NCBI GenBank assembly: GCA_023898805.1
Contig: CP060260.1
Coordinates: 558,001-622,000, forward strand
Direction of reading: 5' to 3'
DNA: 64,000 nucleotides
DNA from: Rhodospirillales bacterium
Lineage (GTDB): Bacteria; Pseudomonadota; Alphaproteobacteria; Micavibrionales; UBA1664
Below, one piece after another: positions 33,094 to 42,080 of this stretch. Each line of letters begins with the position of its first letter. The stretch's first letter is position 1. A model generated the notes under the pieces. That model saw only the letters and a list, made by a program, of their open reading frames with translations. It searched no databases and was not told the DNA's origin. Position numbers and translations under genes: made by a program.

Positions 33094-33942
33094 ATGACCG
33101 CCAGCGCCACCATCATCGACGGAAAATCCATCGCCGCCGGACTTCGCAAATCCATCGCGGACAACGTCGCGGGCATGGAAGCCAAACCCGGCCTTGCGGT
33201 CATTCTGGTGGGGGACGACCCCGCCTCGCACGTCTATGTGAAAAACAAGGTGAAGGCGACGCAAGAGGTGGGCATGCGCTCCATCGAATGCCGCCTGCCC
33301 GCCGGGGCCACGCGCGACGAAATCGCCCTTCTGATCGACACCCTTAACCAAGACGAAAAGGTGCAGGGCATCCTTTTGCAACTGCCTTTGCCCGCGCATC
33401 TTGACTCCGATCCGTTGATCCAGCGCATCGCGCCGGAAAAGGACGTGGATGGACTGACTTTCGTCAACGCCGGAAAGCTGGTGGCGGGCGACGGCAGCGG
33501 CCTTGTGCCCTGCACGCCGCAAGGCGCGCTGCGCTTGATCAAAACCGTAAAACGGGACCTGACGGGCCTGAACGCCGTCGTCATCGGCCGCTCGCTTTTG
33601 TTCGGCAAACCGATGGCGCAATTACTGCTGGCCGAAAACTGCACGGTCACGACCGCGCACTCCAAAACGAAAAACCTGCCTGAACTCTGCCGCACCGCCG
33701 ACATTCTGGTGGCCGCGGTCGGCCGCGCGGAAATGGTAAAGGGCGATTGGGTGAAACCGGGCGCAATCGTGATCGACGTCGGCATCAACCGCATGGATGA
33801 CGGCAAACTGAAAGGCGATGTCGATTTCGCCGCGGCCTCGCAAGTGGCGGGGGCCATTACGCCCGTGCCGGGCGGCGTCGGCCCCATGACCATCGCCTGC
33901 CTTCTGGCCAACACCCTCAAGGCCGCGAAAAGCGGCGATTAA
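33094..33942 (+). CDS. folD: Methylenetetrahydrofolate dehydrogenase/cyclohydrolase
   Basis: 282-residue bifunctional enzyme supplying 10-formyl-tetrahydrofolate, needed for purine synthesis. The catalytic pair Tyr48/Lys52 is in SHVYVKNKVKA. The signature QLPLPAHLD, APEKDVDGL and the NADP-binding VIGRSLLFGKP and ITPVPGGVGPMT are all present. Its 3' end overlaps the convergent isocitrate dehydrogenase gene by 4 bp. Short gap to yggT suggests a small operon. Confidence 0.95.
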   Translation: MTASATIIDGKSIAAGLRKSIADNVAGMEAKPGLAVILVGDDPASHVYVKNKVKATQEVGMRSIECRLPAGATRDEIALLIDTLNQDEKVQGILLQLPLPAHLDSDPLIQRIAPEKDVDGLTFVNAGKLVAGDGSGLVPCTPQGALRLIKTVKRDLTGLNAVVIGRSLLFGKPMAQLLLAENCTVTTAHSKTKNLPELCRTADILVAAVGRAEMVKGDWVKPGAIVIDVGINRMDDGKLKGDVDFAAASQVAGAITPVPGGVGPMTIACLLANTLKAAKSGD

Positions 33943-35366
33943 CCCGCGGCGGCGGTGAAGCCGTCTTTCCCGTCGAAACTATACAGATTCTCGGTCTTGA
34001 CCGCGGCAATGCCCGCGGCGTCGAGTTTTTGCAACGTTTCGACCAGCTTGGCCGTATCGCACGCGCCAAGGATGCGCGCGCACCAATGGTCGGTGCAAAA
34101 CGTCCCGTCCGACCCGTTGGGCCAGCATTTGACTCCGCGGTTGGAGAGCAGCGACAAATCGAGCCCCGCCGCCAGCGCCGGTTTCACCTTTTCGGCCAGC
34201 GCATCCGCCTTGCCGTTGAATTCGATGAAGGCGTCGACGCCGATCCATTCCTTTTTGGCGGGCGGTACCACCGCAAGCGGCGGAATCTTGATTCCGCCCT
34301 GCCCGTCGGGATAGGTCACGGCCTTCATTTCGACCGGCTTCTTGCCCAGCCGCGCGATCACCGCGTCGGTGAATTCGCGCGTGCCTACGCGTTTTTTCGA
34401 CGTGCCCTCGCGATAGATATCGCCGGTATGAATCCCGTCCTCGATGGTCTTGAGCCATGCATTGTGCACGTCCTCCGCCACCTTGCCGCAGCCGATATGC
34501 GTCAGCATCATGATCGCGCCCAAAAGCAGGCCCGACGGATTGGCGATGCCGCGCCCGGCGATATCCGGCGCGGTGCCGTGCATGGCTTCGAACATCGCGC
34601 AATGTTCGCCGATATTGGCCGAAATACCCAAACCAACCGAACCCGTCACCTCCGCCGCGATGTCGGAAATGATGTCGCCGTAAAGGTTTTCGGTGACGAT
34701 GACGTCGAAATCCTGCGGCCGCGCGGCGATGCGCGCCGCGCCGATATCGATGATATAACGGTCGTTCTGAATATCCGGGTAATCCTTCGCCACCGCCTCG
34801 AACACCTGATAGAAAAGCCCGTCCACCATTTTCATGATGTTGTCCTTGACCATCGCGGTGACCTTTTTGCGCCCGTTCGCGCGCGCGTATTCAAAGGCAT
34901 AGCGGATGATGCGTTCGCACCCCGGACGGGAAATCAGCTTCAGCGCCTGACATACCTGCTGCGTCTGGCGGTGCTCGATTCCGGCGTAAAGGTCTTCCTC
35001 GTTCTCGCGCACCACCACCAGATCCATGGTTTTGTGCAGCGCTTCGATATACGGATGATAGGATTGGCAGGGACGCACATTGGCGTAAAGCGACATCAGC
35101 TTGCGGATGGTGACGTTGAGGGATTTATACCCCCCGCCCGACGGCGTGAAGATCGGCGCCTTGAGCAGGACGCCCGTCGCGCGGATCGCCTCGATCGAGG
35201 CGGGTTCGATTCCGGTCATCACCCCGCGCTCGAACAGTTTTTGCCCGACTTCGATGGTCGTGACCTCCAGCGGCGCGCCGGCGGCGTTCAGTATATCAAG
35301 CGTGGCCGCCATGATTTCGGGGCCGATGCCGTCGCCATGCGCGACCGTGATGGGAATCTTCTTCAT
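33939..35366 (-). CDS. icd: Isocitrate dehydrogenase with C-terminal extension
   Basis: 475-residue decarboxylating dehydrogenase. ITVAHGDGIGPEIM, the VRENEEDLYAGIEH segment, the metal/substrate Asp motif VTENLYGDIISDIAAEVTGSVGL and MFEAMHGTAPDIAG identify the family. About 130 C-terminal residues beyond the usual core (from KAVTYPDGQGG) place it with the longer Thermus/Rickettsia-type enzymes, probably NADP-dependent. ATG 35366 has AAGGAT seven bases upstream. It converges on folD with a 4-bp overlap. Confidence 0.9.
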   Translation of the reverse strand: MKKIPITVAHGDGIGPEIMAATLDILNAAGAPLEVTTIEVGQKLFERGVMTGIEPASIEAIRATGVLLKAPIFTPSGGGYKSLNVTIRKLMSLYANVRPCQSYHPYIEALHKTMDLVVVRENEEDLYAGIEHRQTQQVCQALKLISRPGCERIIRYAFEYARANGRKKVTAMVKDNIMKMVDGLFYQVFEAVAKDYPDIQNDRYIIDIGAARIAARPQDFDVIVTENLYGDIISDIAAEVTGSVGLGISANIGEHCAMFEAMHGTAPDIAGRGIANPSGLLLGAIMMLTHIGCGKVAEDVHNAWLKTIEDGIHTGDIYREGTSKKRVGTREFTDAVIARLGKKPVEMKAVTYPDGQGGIKIPPLAVVPPAKKEWIGVDAFIEFNGKADALAEKVKPALAAGLDLSLLSNRGVKCWPNGSDGTFCTDHWCARILGACDTAKLVETLQKLDAAGIAAVKTENLYSFDGKDGFTAAAG

Positions 35367-35515
35367 TTCGATAATCCTTTTGACGCCGCGGAATGCAAGC
35401 GGGACGAGCAAAGCACAGTATATCCTAACAATCCCCTAAGAACAGGCCCACGATGTACGGCCACAGCCAGAAGCCCGTTTTAAACATAATCTGAATCGGA
35501 TAGAGATGCGGGACG

Positions 35516-36418
35516 ATGCACGCTGACGCCAACAGGATCCTTCCCCCCTTCCACGCCTTCGGACTGGCCATTTTCGCCTATCTGTTTTTCACCCTAAGCG
35601 ACACGCTGGGCAAATGGCTTCAAGCCGGGGGTTACGGCGCGGCGCAGATTCTTGTGACCGTCAATGTCACCGGCTTTGCCTTGATGCTTTGTGTCGCCGC
35701 CGTGATACGCGGGCCGCGCGCTATATTCAAAGGGGAACGCTGGCGTCTGCATCTCCTGCGCGGCCTGCTGCTGGGCGGATCGACCATGCTGGTGCTGATC
35801 GCGATCCGTCATTTGCCGCTGGCCGATTTCTACGGCATCGTTTTCCTCAACCCGATCTGGGTCGCGCTGATCTCGCGCCTGATTCTCAAACAGCATATCC
35901 CCCCCTCGCGCTGGCTGGCGATCGGCGCCGGATTTCTGGGCGTGCTGGTGATTGCGGGTCCGCGCTTCGCCGATCTCAATGTCGGCGCGCTCGCCGCGCT
36001 CGCGGCCTCGCTGTGTTCGGCCGGGGCGGCGCTGCTCGCCCGCCGCATCGGCGGGCACGAACCGCCCACCAATTTCAGCCTTGCGACCCACGCCACGCTG
36101 GTCCTTCTCAACCTGCCTGTGATGCTGTTCGTCGACGGGCCGGTGATGCCCGCCTTGCCCGATCTCGGCCTGATGGTGCTGTACGGCGTATTGTTGAGCA
36201 TCGCCATGATCTCGATCTCGCTGGTTTTCGCGCGCTCGCACGTCGTCTCGCAGGTCGCCCCGCTGCAATACACCCAGATGCTCTGGGGCGTGCTGCTTGG
36301 CTGGCTGGTTTTCGACCAGCCGCCGACCGCGCGCATTTTCGCGGGCTCCCTGCTGGTCATGGGCGCGGGCATCTACATTCTGCATTCCCTGCGCCGCGGT
36401 CGGTTGATGACTCACTGA
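35516..36418 (+). CDS. EamA/DMT-family transporter
   Basis: 300-residue inner-membrane protein with ten predicted helices in two EamA repeats (first ending with LADFYGIVFLNPIWVALISRLILK, second with VAPLQYTQMLWGVLLGWLVFDQ). Members export amino acids, nucleotides or S-adenosylmethionine; the substrate here cannot be told. Its last 7 bp overlap the end of the convergent phage holin gene, so it marks the exact border between host and phage-derived DNA. Confidence 0.88.
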   Translation: MHADANRILPPFHAFGLAIFAYLFFTLSDTLGKWLQAGGYGAAQILVTVNVTGFALMLCVAAVIRGPRAIFKGERWRLHLLRGLLLGGSTMLVLIAIRHLPLADFYGIVFLNPIWVALISRLILKQHIPPSRWLAIGAGFLGVLVIAGPRFADLNVGALAALAASLCSAGAALLARRIGGHEPPTNFSLATHATLVLLNLPVMLFVDGPVMPALPDLGLMVLYGVLLSIAMISISLVFARSHVVSQVAPLQYTQMLWGVLLGWLVFDQPPTARIFAGSLLVMGAGIYILHSLRRGRLMTH

Positions 36419-36990
36419 TTGAACGTCCCGCCGGTAAACGGCTTGCGCGACGGAACAGGAATCTGCGCCGCGCCGCCTTGTTCGGCCTGCGGCGCGGCCA
36501 GAACGATCGGGCGTTTTTCGTCGCTGCGCTTATAGACATACAGACCAAGGACGGACAGGGCGATGCCCCAGATGGTCGAAAGCGATTCCACCGCCTGCAA
36601 CACCACCGGCGCGCGGCCCGTGTCGAAAACGATGATATACGCCAGCGCCAGCATCTGCGCCGCCCACGTCACCGCCATCAGATATCCGAAGGTCGGGCGC
36701 ATCCGCCGCACATAGACGTCGCTTGATTGCGTTTCCGTGCGCATCGTCTGGTTGATCGAATCCAGCACGTCGCTGCGCTCCTTTTGCGCCAACTCGGTCA
36801 TCCGCTCCAGATGCCGGTTTGCCTCGGCCTGCGCCTCGGGCGTGATCGCGCCGGTGTTCATCGCCGCCTGCGTCTGGTCCAGCGCCTTGGCCGCCCCCTG
36901 CGCCACGGGGTTGTCGATCTTGGCCAATGCCCCGCGCACGATTTCGATCAAAAGCGGCAAGCCCAGCTTGCCCAGTATCGTTTCCAGCAT
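36412..36990 (-). CDS. Phage holin, 3-TM family
   Basis: 192-residue holin-like protein. The N-terminal helix TILGKLGLPLLIEIVRGALA is followed by a charged helical part. Two clear membrane segments follow (YLMAVTWAAQMLALAYIIVF and LSTIWGIALSVLGLYVY), then a cytoplasmic tail. It is expected to permeabilise the inner membrane so that the adjacent endolysin reaches the wall. ATG 36990 has GGAGG four bases upstream and overlaps the endolysin stop (TGATG). Last gene of the cassette; overlaps the host EamA gene 3' end by 7 bp. Confidence 0.85.
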   Translation of the reverse strand: MLETILGKLGLPLLIEIVRGALAKIDNPVAQGAAKALDQTQAAMNTGAITPEAQAEANRHLERMTELAQKERSDVLDSINQTMRTETQSSDVYVRRMRPTFGYLMAVTWAAQMLALAYIIVFDTGRAPVVLQAVESLSTIWGIALSVLGLYVYKRSDEKRPIVLAAPQAEQGGAAQIPVPSRKPFTGGTFNQ

Positions 36991-37430
36991 CACGCCTCCA
37001 GCCTGTAAAACATATGGTGTCCGATGATCGCGACCGGCGTTTGCCCCTGCGCCCAGCGCGGCAATATATCCAGCGTGTGGTAATGTGTGGCCCCCGCGAC
37101 ACTGTCGGGTAAAAGCCCGTATGCCGCGCGCCGCGCGATACGCAGCGCGGTCGCGAAATGAATGTTGTTTTCAGCCACCGACAAAAGTTTCGCGCGCTGC
37201 GGGTCGTTCGCGTTCCAGCACGAAAACTGAAACGGCTTCAGGCACACATCCGCGATGTCCTTGCCCCACCAATACCCGCCATGCCTGTTTGCCACCGCGA
37301 CGCGGTTGAGCACCACCGCCGCCACCGCCTCCATCCCGCGCGGGCCTTCGCCCCGCGCCTCGCCCCATATGGTGCGCGCCAGCACGTCGATCGCGCGCGC
37401 GGTATCGTCCGTTGTTTTATCCGCGCTCAT
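36990..37430 (-). CDS. Cell-wall hydrolase, SleB family (phage endolysin)
   Basis: 146-residue SleB-like lytic enzyme. The catalytic Glu24 is in the signature RTIWGEARGEGPRGMEAVAAVVLNR. The motif GATHYHTLDILPRWAQG is also typical. There is no signal peptide, so release would need the neighbouring holin. It overlaps the upstream small membrane-protein gene by 4 bp and the holin start by one base, a tight lysis module. Confidence 0.9.
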   Translation of the reverse strand: MSADKTTDDTARAIDVLARTIWGEARGEGPRGMEAVAAVVLNRVAVANRHGGYWWGKDIADVCLKPFQFSCWNANDPQRAKLLSVAENNIHFATALRIARRAAYGLLPDSVAGATHYHTLDILPRWAQGQTPVAIIGHHMFYRLEA

Positions 37431-37687
37431 CGCTCCCTCCCGGTCAAGGCCTCGGCCTTCAGGGCGGTCGCGTCCAGCTTCGCCTCGATCCGCAAAAGGT
37501 GTGATGCCAGACGCTGCTCCAGCTCACGCACCGCCGCGATGCTGGCGAAATTGCGCATCGCCTCCAGTTTCTCCTGCGCCATCAATTCGCGCTGGTGCAT
37601 CACCAGCGCGAGCAAACCCGCCAACGCCGGCAATTCGATCGCACTGACCCACCAGGCGACCCCGTCTTCAAAAAAGGCTTCGATCAT
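37427..37687 (-). CDS. Small phage membrane protein with coiled coil
   Basis: 86 residues: one N-terminal hydrophobic segment (WWVSAIELPALAGLLALVMHQ, about 11-31), then a charged helix (RELMAQEKLEAMRNFASIAAVRELEQRL) likely to form a coiled coil. It lies between terminase and endolysin with 4-bp overlaps on both sides, the place of gp18.5-type lysis accessory proteins in T7-like phages. A spanin-like role is possible but only inferred. AAGGAGA precedes the ATG. Confidence 0.7.
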   Translation of the reverse strand: MIEAFFEDGVAWWVSAIELPALAGLLALVMHQRELMAQEKLEAMRNFASIAAVRELEQRLASHLLRIEAKLDATALKAEALTGRER

Positions 37688-39165
37688 TCTCCTTGCTCCA
37701 TCACGTTGAATTCGCTGCGCGCGCGGTAACGCGCGTCCGCCCCCTGCCATCCCGCCCGTCTTATGCCCGCACCCCCTGCACCAGCACCCCGCACGCGTAC
37801 CGGCTGCTGCGCCAGCGCGCCCGCCACCGCGTCCAGACCGTCGTCGCGGCCCTTTCCGCCGGGGCGCCAATTGCGCATTTCCTCGATGAACGGCGTCGCC
37901 GCGGCCGAGCGATGCACATGCAACGCGCGCGCTGCCAGCACCGCGTCGAACGCCTCCACAATGCGAACATCCTTGGCGCGGCGGCTTGCCGCCTCGATCA
38001 CCGCCGCGCCGCCGCGCAATTCCCGCCGCAAAATCGCAGGCAGGAACTTGCCGATTCCGTTGATCTCGACCGCGATCGCGGACAAATGCATCTCGGCGCA
38101 GATACGTGCGACCGCACGGCATTGCTGCGTCGCCGCGTCCTCGCCCGACTCCGCACGCACGCGCAGATACTCAAGCCGTTGTAACCAGTATTCGCCCTGT
38201 CCGTCCCCGTACACGACCGCGACCACGCTGCCGTCGCCCCCGTCGCCGAAGGCCGGGTCCCACCACGCGCTGGCCGATTCCATGCGCCGCCCGCCAATGC
38301 GCAGCACTGGCGCACCGCCTGCCTCGCTGTATGCGACCGCGTCCTCGTGCCAGCATAAAAGATCGGGGTTCAGCCGCGCCGCCGCCACCGGCTGTGCCGC
38401 CAGCATCATCTGCGCCACGAAACGCCGCGGCCCGCCGCTTTTGCGCAGATCGGCGATTGCTGCGGGCGAAAAACGCTCCGGCCACGCGCATGTCCCGTCA
38501 TCGGCCAGAAGCGGCACGCGCAGATCCTTATACCCCGCCAGAAACGGGGCGCCTGTTTCCGGCCCGTCGCCTGGCGCCACCGCATAAATGGTATCGAAGG
38601 CGTGCGGCGTGCCGACGTAAATCTGTGTTCCGCCCGGCACCAGCACGAAGGATAATTCCGCCAGCCGATCGCGCAAATTCACGCGCTTTTCCGCGCTATC
38701 GCAGGTATTCGGCACCTCCACGTCGTCGCAGATGACGACATCGGCGCGCGAACCCGTGATATTCGCGCCGATACCGAAGGCGACCATCGACGGGTCGCGC
38801 CATTCCGCGCGCCGCGCCACGGTGAAACGATCCGCCGCCCACTGGTCGGCGCGATCGGGACAAAGATGTGCGGTCAACGGATGCCGTTCGATGATCCGGC
38901 GCGTATTGCGCACCATCTTGGCAGCCAGCGTTCCATCCGCCGCCAGCACCAGAATCCGCAGATCCGGGTCGCGCCATAAAAGCCACGCCGCGTAAAGCCC
39001 GACAATCGTCGATTTGCCGCACGACCGGAACGCCATCAGCAAAAGCCGCGTATCCCCGGCCCGGTCGCGATGGGAAAGCCAGTGCGCGATGCGAAAATGC
39101 ACATGCGGCGTGGTTTGCCCCTGCGCCCTATTCCAGATGGAAAGGAACAGGGGAAAATCGTTCAT
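37684..39165 (-). CDS. Phage terminase large subunit
   Basis: 493-residue DNA-packaging motor. The ATPase Walker A is RSCGKST (about 47-53) and Walker B is ADVVICDDVEV, with a coupling segment after it. The C-terminal RNase-H-like nuclease keeps its acidic residues in WWDPAFGDGGDGS, AVEINGIGKF and DDGLDAVAGAL. Together with the upstream small-subunit-like gene it occupies the position of T7 gp18/gp19. All catalytic residues are present, so packaging activity seems preserved. Confidence 0.92.
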   Translation of the reverse strand: MNDFPLFLSIWNRAQGQTTPHVHFRIAHWLSHRDRAGDTRLLLMAFRSCGKSTIVGLYAAWLLWRDPDLRILVLAADGTLAAKMVRNTRRIIERHPLTAHLCPDRADQWAADRFTVARRAEWRDPSMVAFGIGANITGSRADVVICDDVEVPNTCDSAEKRVNLRDRLAELSFVLVPGGTQIYVGTPHAFDTIYAVAPGDGPETGAPFLAGYKDLRVPLLADDGTCAWPERFSPAAIADLRKSGGPRRFVAQMMLAAQPVAAARLNPDLLCWHEDAVAYSEAGGAPVLRIGGRRMESASAWWDPAFGDGGDGSVVAVVYGDGQGEYWLQRLEYLRVRAESGEDAATQQCRAVARICAEMHLSAIAVEINGIGKFLPAILRRELRGGAAVIEAASRRAKDVRIVEAFDAVLAARALHVHRSAAATPFIEEMRNWRPGGKGRDDGLDAVAGALAQQPVRVRGAGAGGAGIRRAGWQGADARYRARSEFNVMEQGE

Positions 39166-39482
39166 GCGCCGTCCTCGTCGTCTTCTTGCGCGCGGTAGCG
39201 CAGCAATTCGCCCTCCGCGTCCGTTATCAGCGTGGCCAGGCCGTCGTCGTCAGCCGCCGGCATTTCGACCGATGCCGCCAGCCGTAAAAGCAATTCGATA
39301 TGCGCGACCGCCGCCTTGCACGCCGCGTGGTGCGCGGCGAAGGTCTTGACGTCCACGATCTGTCCCGGCTGTGCGAAATCGCGGTATGAATCCAGCGCGT
39401 GGCCAATGGCTTGAGGCAGGCAGGCGGCGATTTTCGCGCGCGTGACGTCGTCAAGGACGCCGTCCTTTTTTCTTCGGGGCAT
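39162..39482 (-). CDS. Putative terminase small subunit
   Basis: 106-residue, mostly helical acidic protein with no recognised domain. It sits directly upstream of the large terminase with a 4-bp overlap, the classical place of the small (DNA-recognition) subunit. The N-terminal MPRRKKDG stretch is basic and could contact DNA; the C-terminus is acidic (EGELLRYRAQEDDEDGA). Assignment rests on position and size. Confidence 0.6.
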   Translation of the reverse strand: MPRRKKDGVLDDVTRAKIAACLPQAIGHALDSYRDFAQPGQIVDVKTFAAHHAACKAAVAHIELLLRLAASVEMPAADDDGLATLITDAEGELLRYRAQEDDEDGA

Positions 39483-39495
39483 TGCGTTTCCATGA

Positions 39496-41532
39496 TTAGA
39501 GGTATTTCTGAAGCACGAACCATTGCGCGCCGTTCGACACGACGCTGGCCGATTTGTACTGGCCGTTCAGCGCAAGACTGGTTCCGCCGTCGATCATGCC
39601 GCCGCCCTGTACGCTTAACGTCACGGCGTTTCCGGACGGGTCCGTTTTCTTGATATGCACGACACGTCCGATGGCGTTTGCCGCATCCGCGGGCGGAAGC
39701 CGCGCGGTCTTGGCCCCCGCATAGGCCGAAAGCAGGTATACGTCGACCGCCATGTCGATATCGTATGTCCCCGCCCCGTCGTGATAGCGCGTGTTGCCGC
39801 TCATCCGGTTGCTGGCGGTGATGAACCATCCCGCCCCGTTTGAAAGCACGCTGACGTAATCGTTCGGCCCGCCCAGCTGGATGTTGCGCCCGTCCGGCCC
39901 GCTGCCGCTTATCGCGCTGACCACCACCATGTTGCCGGTGTAATCGACTTTCTTGATCGTATAGCTTGCACCGACCGCGTCCGCAGCCGCGGGCAGGCGC
40001 AGCGTGATCTGTCCATTGGTCGCGGCCACCAGATGCACGCTGCGCGCGGCTGTCGCATCCACAACGGCCGCGCCCGGCGCATCGACATAAACCGTATCCC
40101 GCCGTAAAAGCGTCAGCGTCGCATCCGCGATCTTCGCCCGGCCAAGCGTCGTGCGCACCGGATACCCGGCATTGTGCGCAAGATACGCCCCGCCCGAAAG
40201 ATCGTAGATCGCGGCCCCGTCCGACATTGCGTGCAGATTGGTCAACGACGTATGCGCCGACCCGGCATCCAACTGCATGTTGGGCACGCCGCCCGAACTT
40301 TCGGTATACAGATTGACGAAAAACGTGCTGTCCGCATGCGCGCCCAGCCGCACGCACGCAGCGGCGGTGTTTTTGACGTTGACCTCGCAATCCGTAAAAC
40401 TGTTGGCGTTGCCGCCATAGGCGACATAAATGCCGCAACCGGATATGTCCGCGCCGCTTGAATACACGCGCAGATTTTGAAACCTGTTGGCGTTGGGCGT
40501 ATCCCCCGCGCCGCTTTTATCCAGCCTGACCCCGTCGATCGCTGGCGCGAACACCAGCACGCGCGAAACCATGTTCCAGTAACAAGGATTGGACGGATTT
40601 TGATACCCATCCAGAAGAATTCCCGTCCGTGCCTGCACGATCACCAGATCCGTCAGCGTATTATGCACGCATGGCGCATCGCGCCCGTACAGCTTCACAC
40701 CTGCGTCGCCGCCACTGATTTTTAAATTCGCAAGCCGCGCATACTCCGCGCGCATTTCAATGACGTTGAACCCCGTGCCGGATGCAGCGATAACGCTGGC
40801 CTGTCCCGCACCGGTCAGGCTTTTCCCCGCGCCCAGCACGATGGTCGCCGTAACGCGATATGTTCCGGCAGGCACGACGACCGCGTCATGCGCCGCCAGC
40901 GCACGTATGAACGCCCCCGTATCGTCCGCAAGCCCGTCGCCCGTCGCGCCGAAATCGCGCACGGAAACGAATTCCGCTGCCTTGGCGTCGATCGCGCGCG
41001 TTACCGCCCCTGCACCGGATTGCAGATAATCGGGCGCGGCCAGCGTGTTGCCGGTGGCGTAACTGGTCAGATCGCCGTTTTCGTCGAATCCCAATACCCG
41101 CCTTGCGCGGGAATCGCGCGCAGGCAACGTCACCGGCCCCGGTGTTTCCAATCCGTCGTAACGCAACATCCCGCCTTGATCGCGGATCGCCTGCTGCAAC
41201 CCGGCGGTCAGGTAATCCAGTTCGTTGTTCAACGCGCGGGCAGATAACTCCCCGCCCTCCAGAAAATCGGTCGTCCGCTCGATCGGGATGCGGCGCTCGA
41301 TGGTCACCACGCTGCCCGCGACCGGCGCGTCGTCGAACGTGACGCTGCCGCCCAGACTCGACCCCGCGCCGGCGACGTCATACCCGCTGGCCTGCCGCGC
41401 GCCGTCCAGATAGACCGCAACGTCTTCCGACGCAAAGACGGGAAAGGCGAAAGCGAAAACCGTGTCGCTGCCGTTTGCGGCATAGCGCACCACCGGCACC
41501 ACGTCCGGCATTTTGATATGCGTGTCGCTCAT
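39496..41532 (-). CDS. Tailspike with pectate-lyase-like beta-helix
   Basis: 678-residue receptor-binding protein. The N-terminal ~150 residues resemble the particle-binding domain of T7-group fibres (VVRYAANGSDTVFAFAFPVFASEDVAVYLDGARQ, ERRIPIERTTDFLEGG). Then follows the Pectate_lyase_3-type beta-helix, starting FVSVRDFGATGDGLADDTGAF and continuing through repeated Asn/Gly/Val-rich turns. The C-terminal ~170 residues hold two similar beta-rich units (each with IKKxD and a VLSNGAGWF or VVSNGAQWF motif), probably trimerisation domains. It is expected to bind, and perhaps cut, a surface polysaccharide. Confidence 0.85.
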   Translation of the reverse strand: MSDTHIKMPDVVPVVRYAANGSDTVFAFAFPVFASEDVAVYLDGARQASGYDVAGAGSSLGGSVTFDDAPVAGSVVTIERRIPIERTTDFLEGGELSARALNNELDYLTAGLQQAIRDQGGMLRYDGLETPGPVTLPARDSRARRVLGFDENGDLTSYATGNTLAAPDYLQSGAGAVTRAIDAKAAEFVSVRDFGATGDGLADDTGAFIRALAAHDAVVVPAGTYRVTATIVLGAGKSLTGAGQASVIAASGTGFNVIEMRAEYARLANLKISGGDAGVKLYGRDAPCVHNTLTDLVIVQARTGILLDGYQNPSNPCYWNMVSRVLVFAPAIDGVRLDKSGAGDTPNANRFQNLRVYSSGADISGCGIYVAYGGNANSFTDCEVNVKNTAAACVRLGAHADSTFFVNLYTESSGGVPNMQLDAGSAHTSLTNLHAMSDGAAIYDLSGGAYLAHNAGYPVRTTLGRAKIADATLTLLRRDTVYVDAPGAAVVDATAARSVHLVAATNGQITLRLPAAADAVGASYTIKKVDYTGNMVVVSAISGSGPDGRNIQLGGPNDYVSVLSNGAGWFITASNRMSGNTRYHDGAGTYDIDMAVDVYLLSAYAGAKTARLPPADAANAIGRVVHIKKTDPSGNAVTLSVQGGGMIDGGTSLALNGQYKSASVVSNGAQWFVLQKYL

Positions 41533-41535
41533 GGC

Positions 41536-42051
41536 CTAGAACCCCTTGATGACGCGGGCAAGGCTTTGCTGCTGTTCCAGCTGTGCCGCCTCAAGAAGGT
41601 TTTTCTGCTTTTTCTGCGCAAGGCTCTGGTCCAGCGCCGTATTGCGCAGCGCATCCGCCTGCGTTTGCGCGTCAGCTTCGGCCTGCGAGTCATTGTAAAG
41701 CCCCAGCAGCACCGCCTCGTTCGACCCGCTGCCCGTGTCGCCGCCCATGCCCTGCGCCGAAAACAACGTCTTTTGCCGCGCCACCGCGCGCCTGAGGGCA
41801 GCCAGCCGCCGCGCCTCCGCCGTCTGCGCGTCCGCGGCGATCTGTGCCTTTTGCGCCGCCACGTCCTGCGCCGCCGCCTGTTCGTCCTGCGCCTGACGCT
41901 CCTTAAGCTGTGTCAGCGCCTGATCCTGCTGGTTTACCAGTTTCGTATAGGCGGATTTTTGCGCCGCGACGTCGAGGCCGATGCCGACCAGCGCCGCCGG
42001 CAGCCCCGCCCCCGACAGGATCGTCGGCAGCACCGATGTCAAACTTCCCAT
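41536..42051 (-). CDS. Internal virion protein, gp14-like
   Basis: 171 residues. A hydrophobic N-terminus (SVLPTILSGAGLPAALVGIGLDVAAQ) precedes a long Ala/Gln-rich coiled coil (QQDQALTQLKERQAQDEQAAAQDV and onwards) and a Gly-rich break (QGMGGDTGSGSNEA). This layout and the position between the gp12-like and tailspike genes match T7 gp14, which forms the outer-membrane part of the ejection channel. ATG 42051 has AAGGAG eight bases upstream. No gp15 or gp16 counterpart follows. Confidence 0.65.
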   Translation of the reverse strand: MGSLTSVLPTILSGAGLPAALVGIGLDVAAQKSAYTKLVNQQDQALTQLKERQAQDEQAAAQDVAAQKAQIAADAQTAEARRLAALRRAVARQKTLFSAQGMGGDTGSGSNEAVLLGLYNDSQAEADAQTQADALRNTALDQSLAQKKQKNLLEAAQLEQQQSLARVIKGF

Positions 42052-42080
42052 TCTTTCGTCTCCTTGAAATTGCTTTGATG

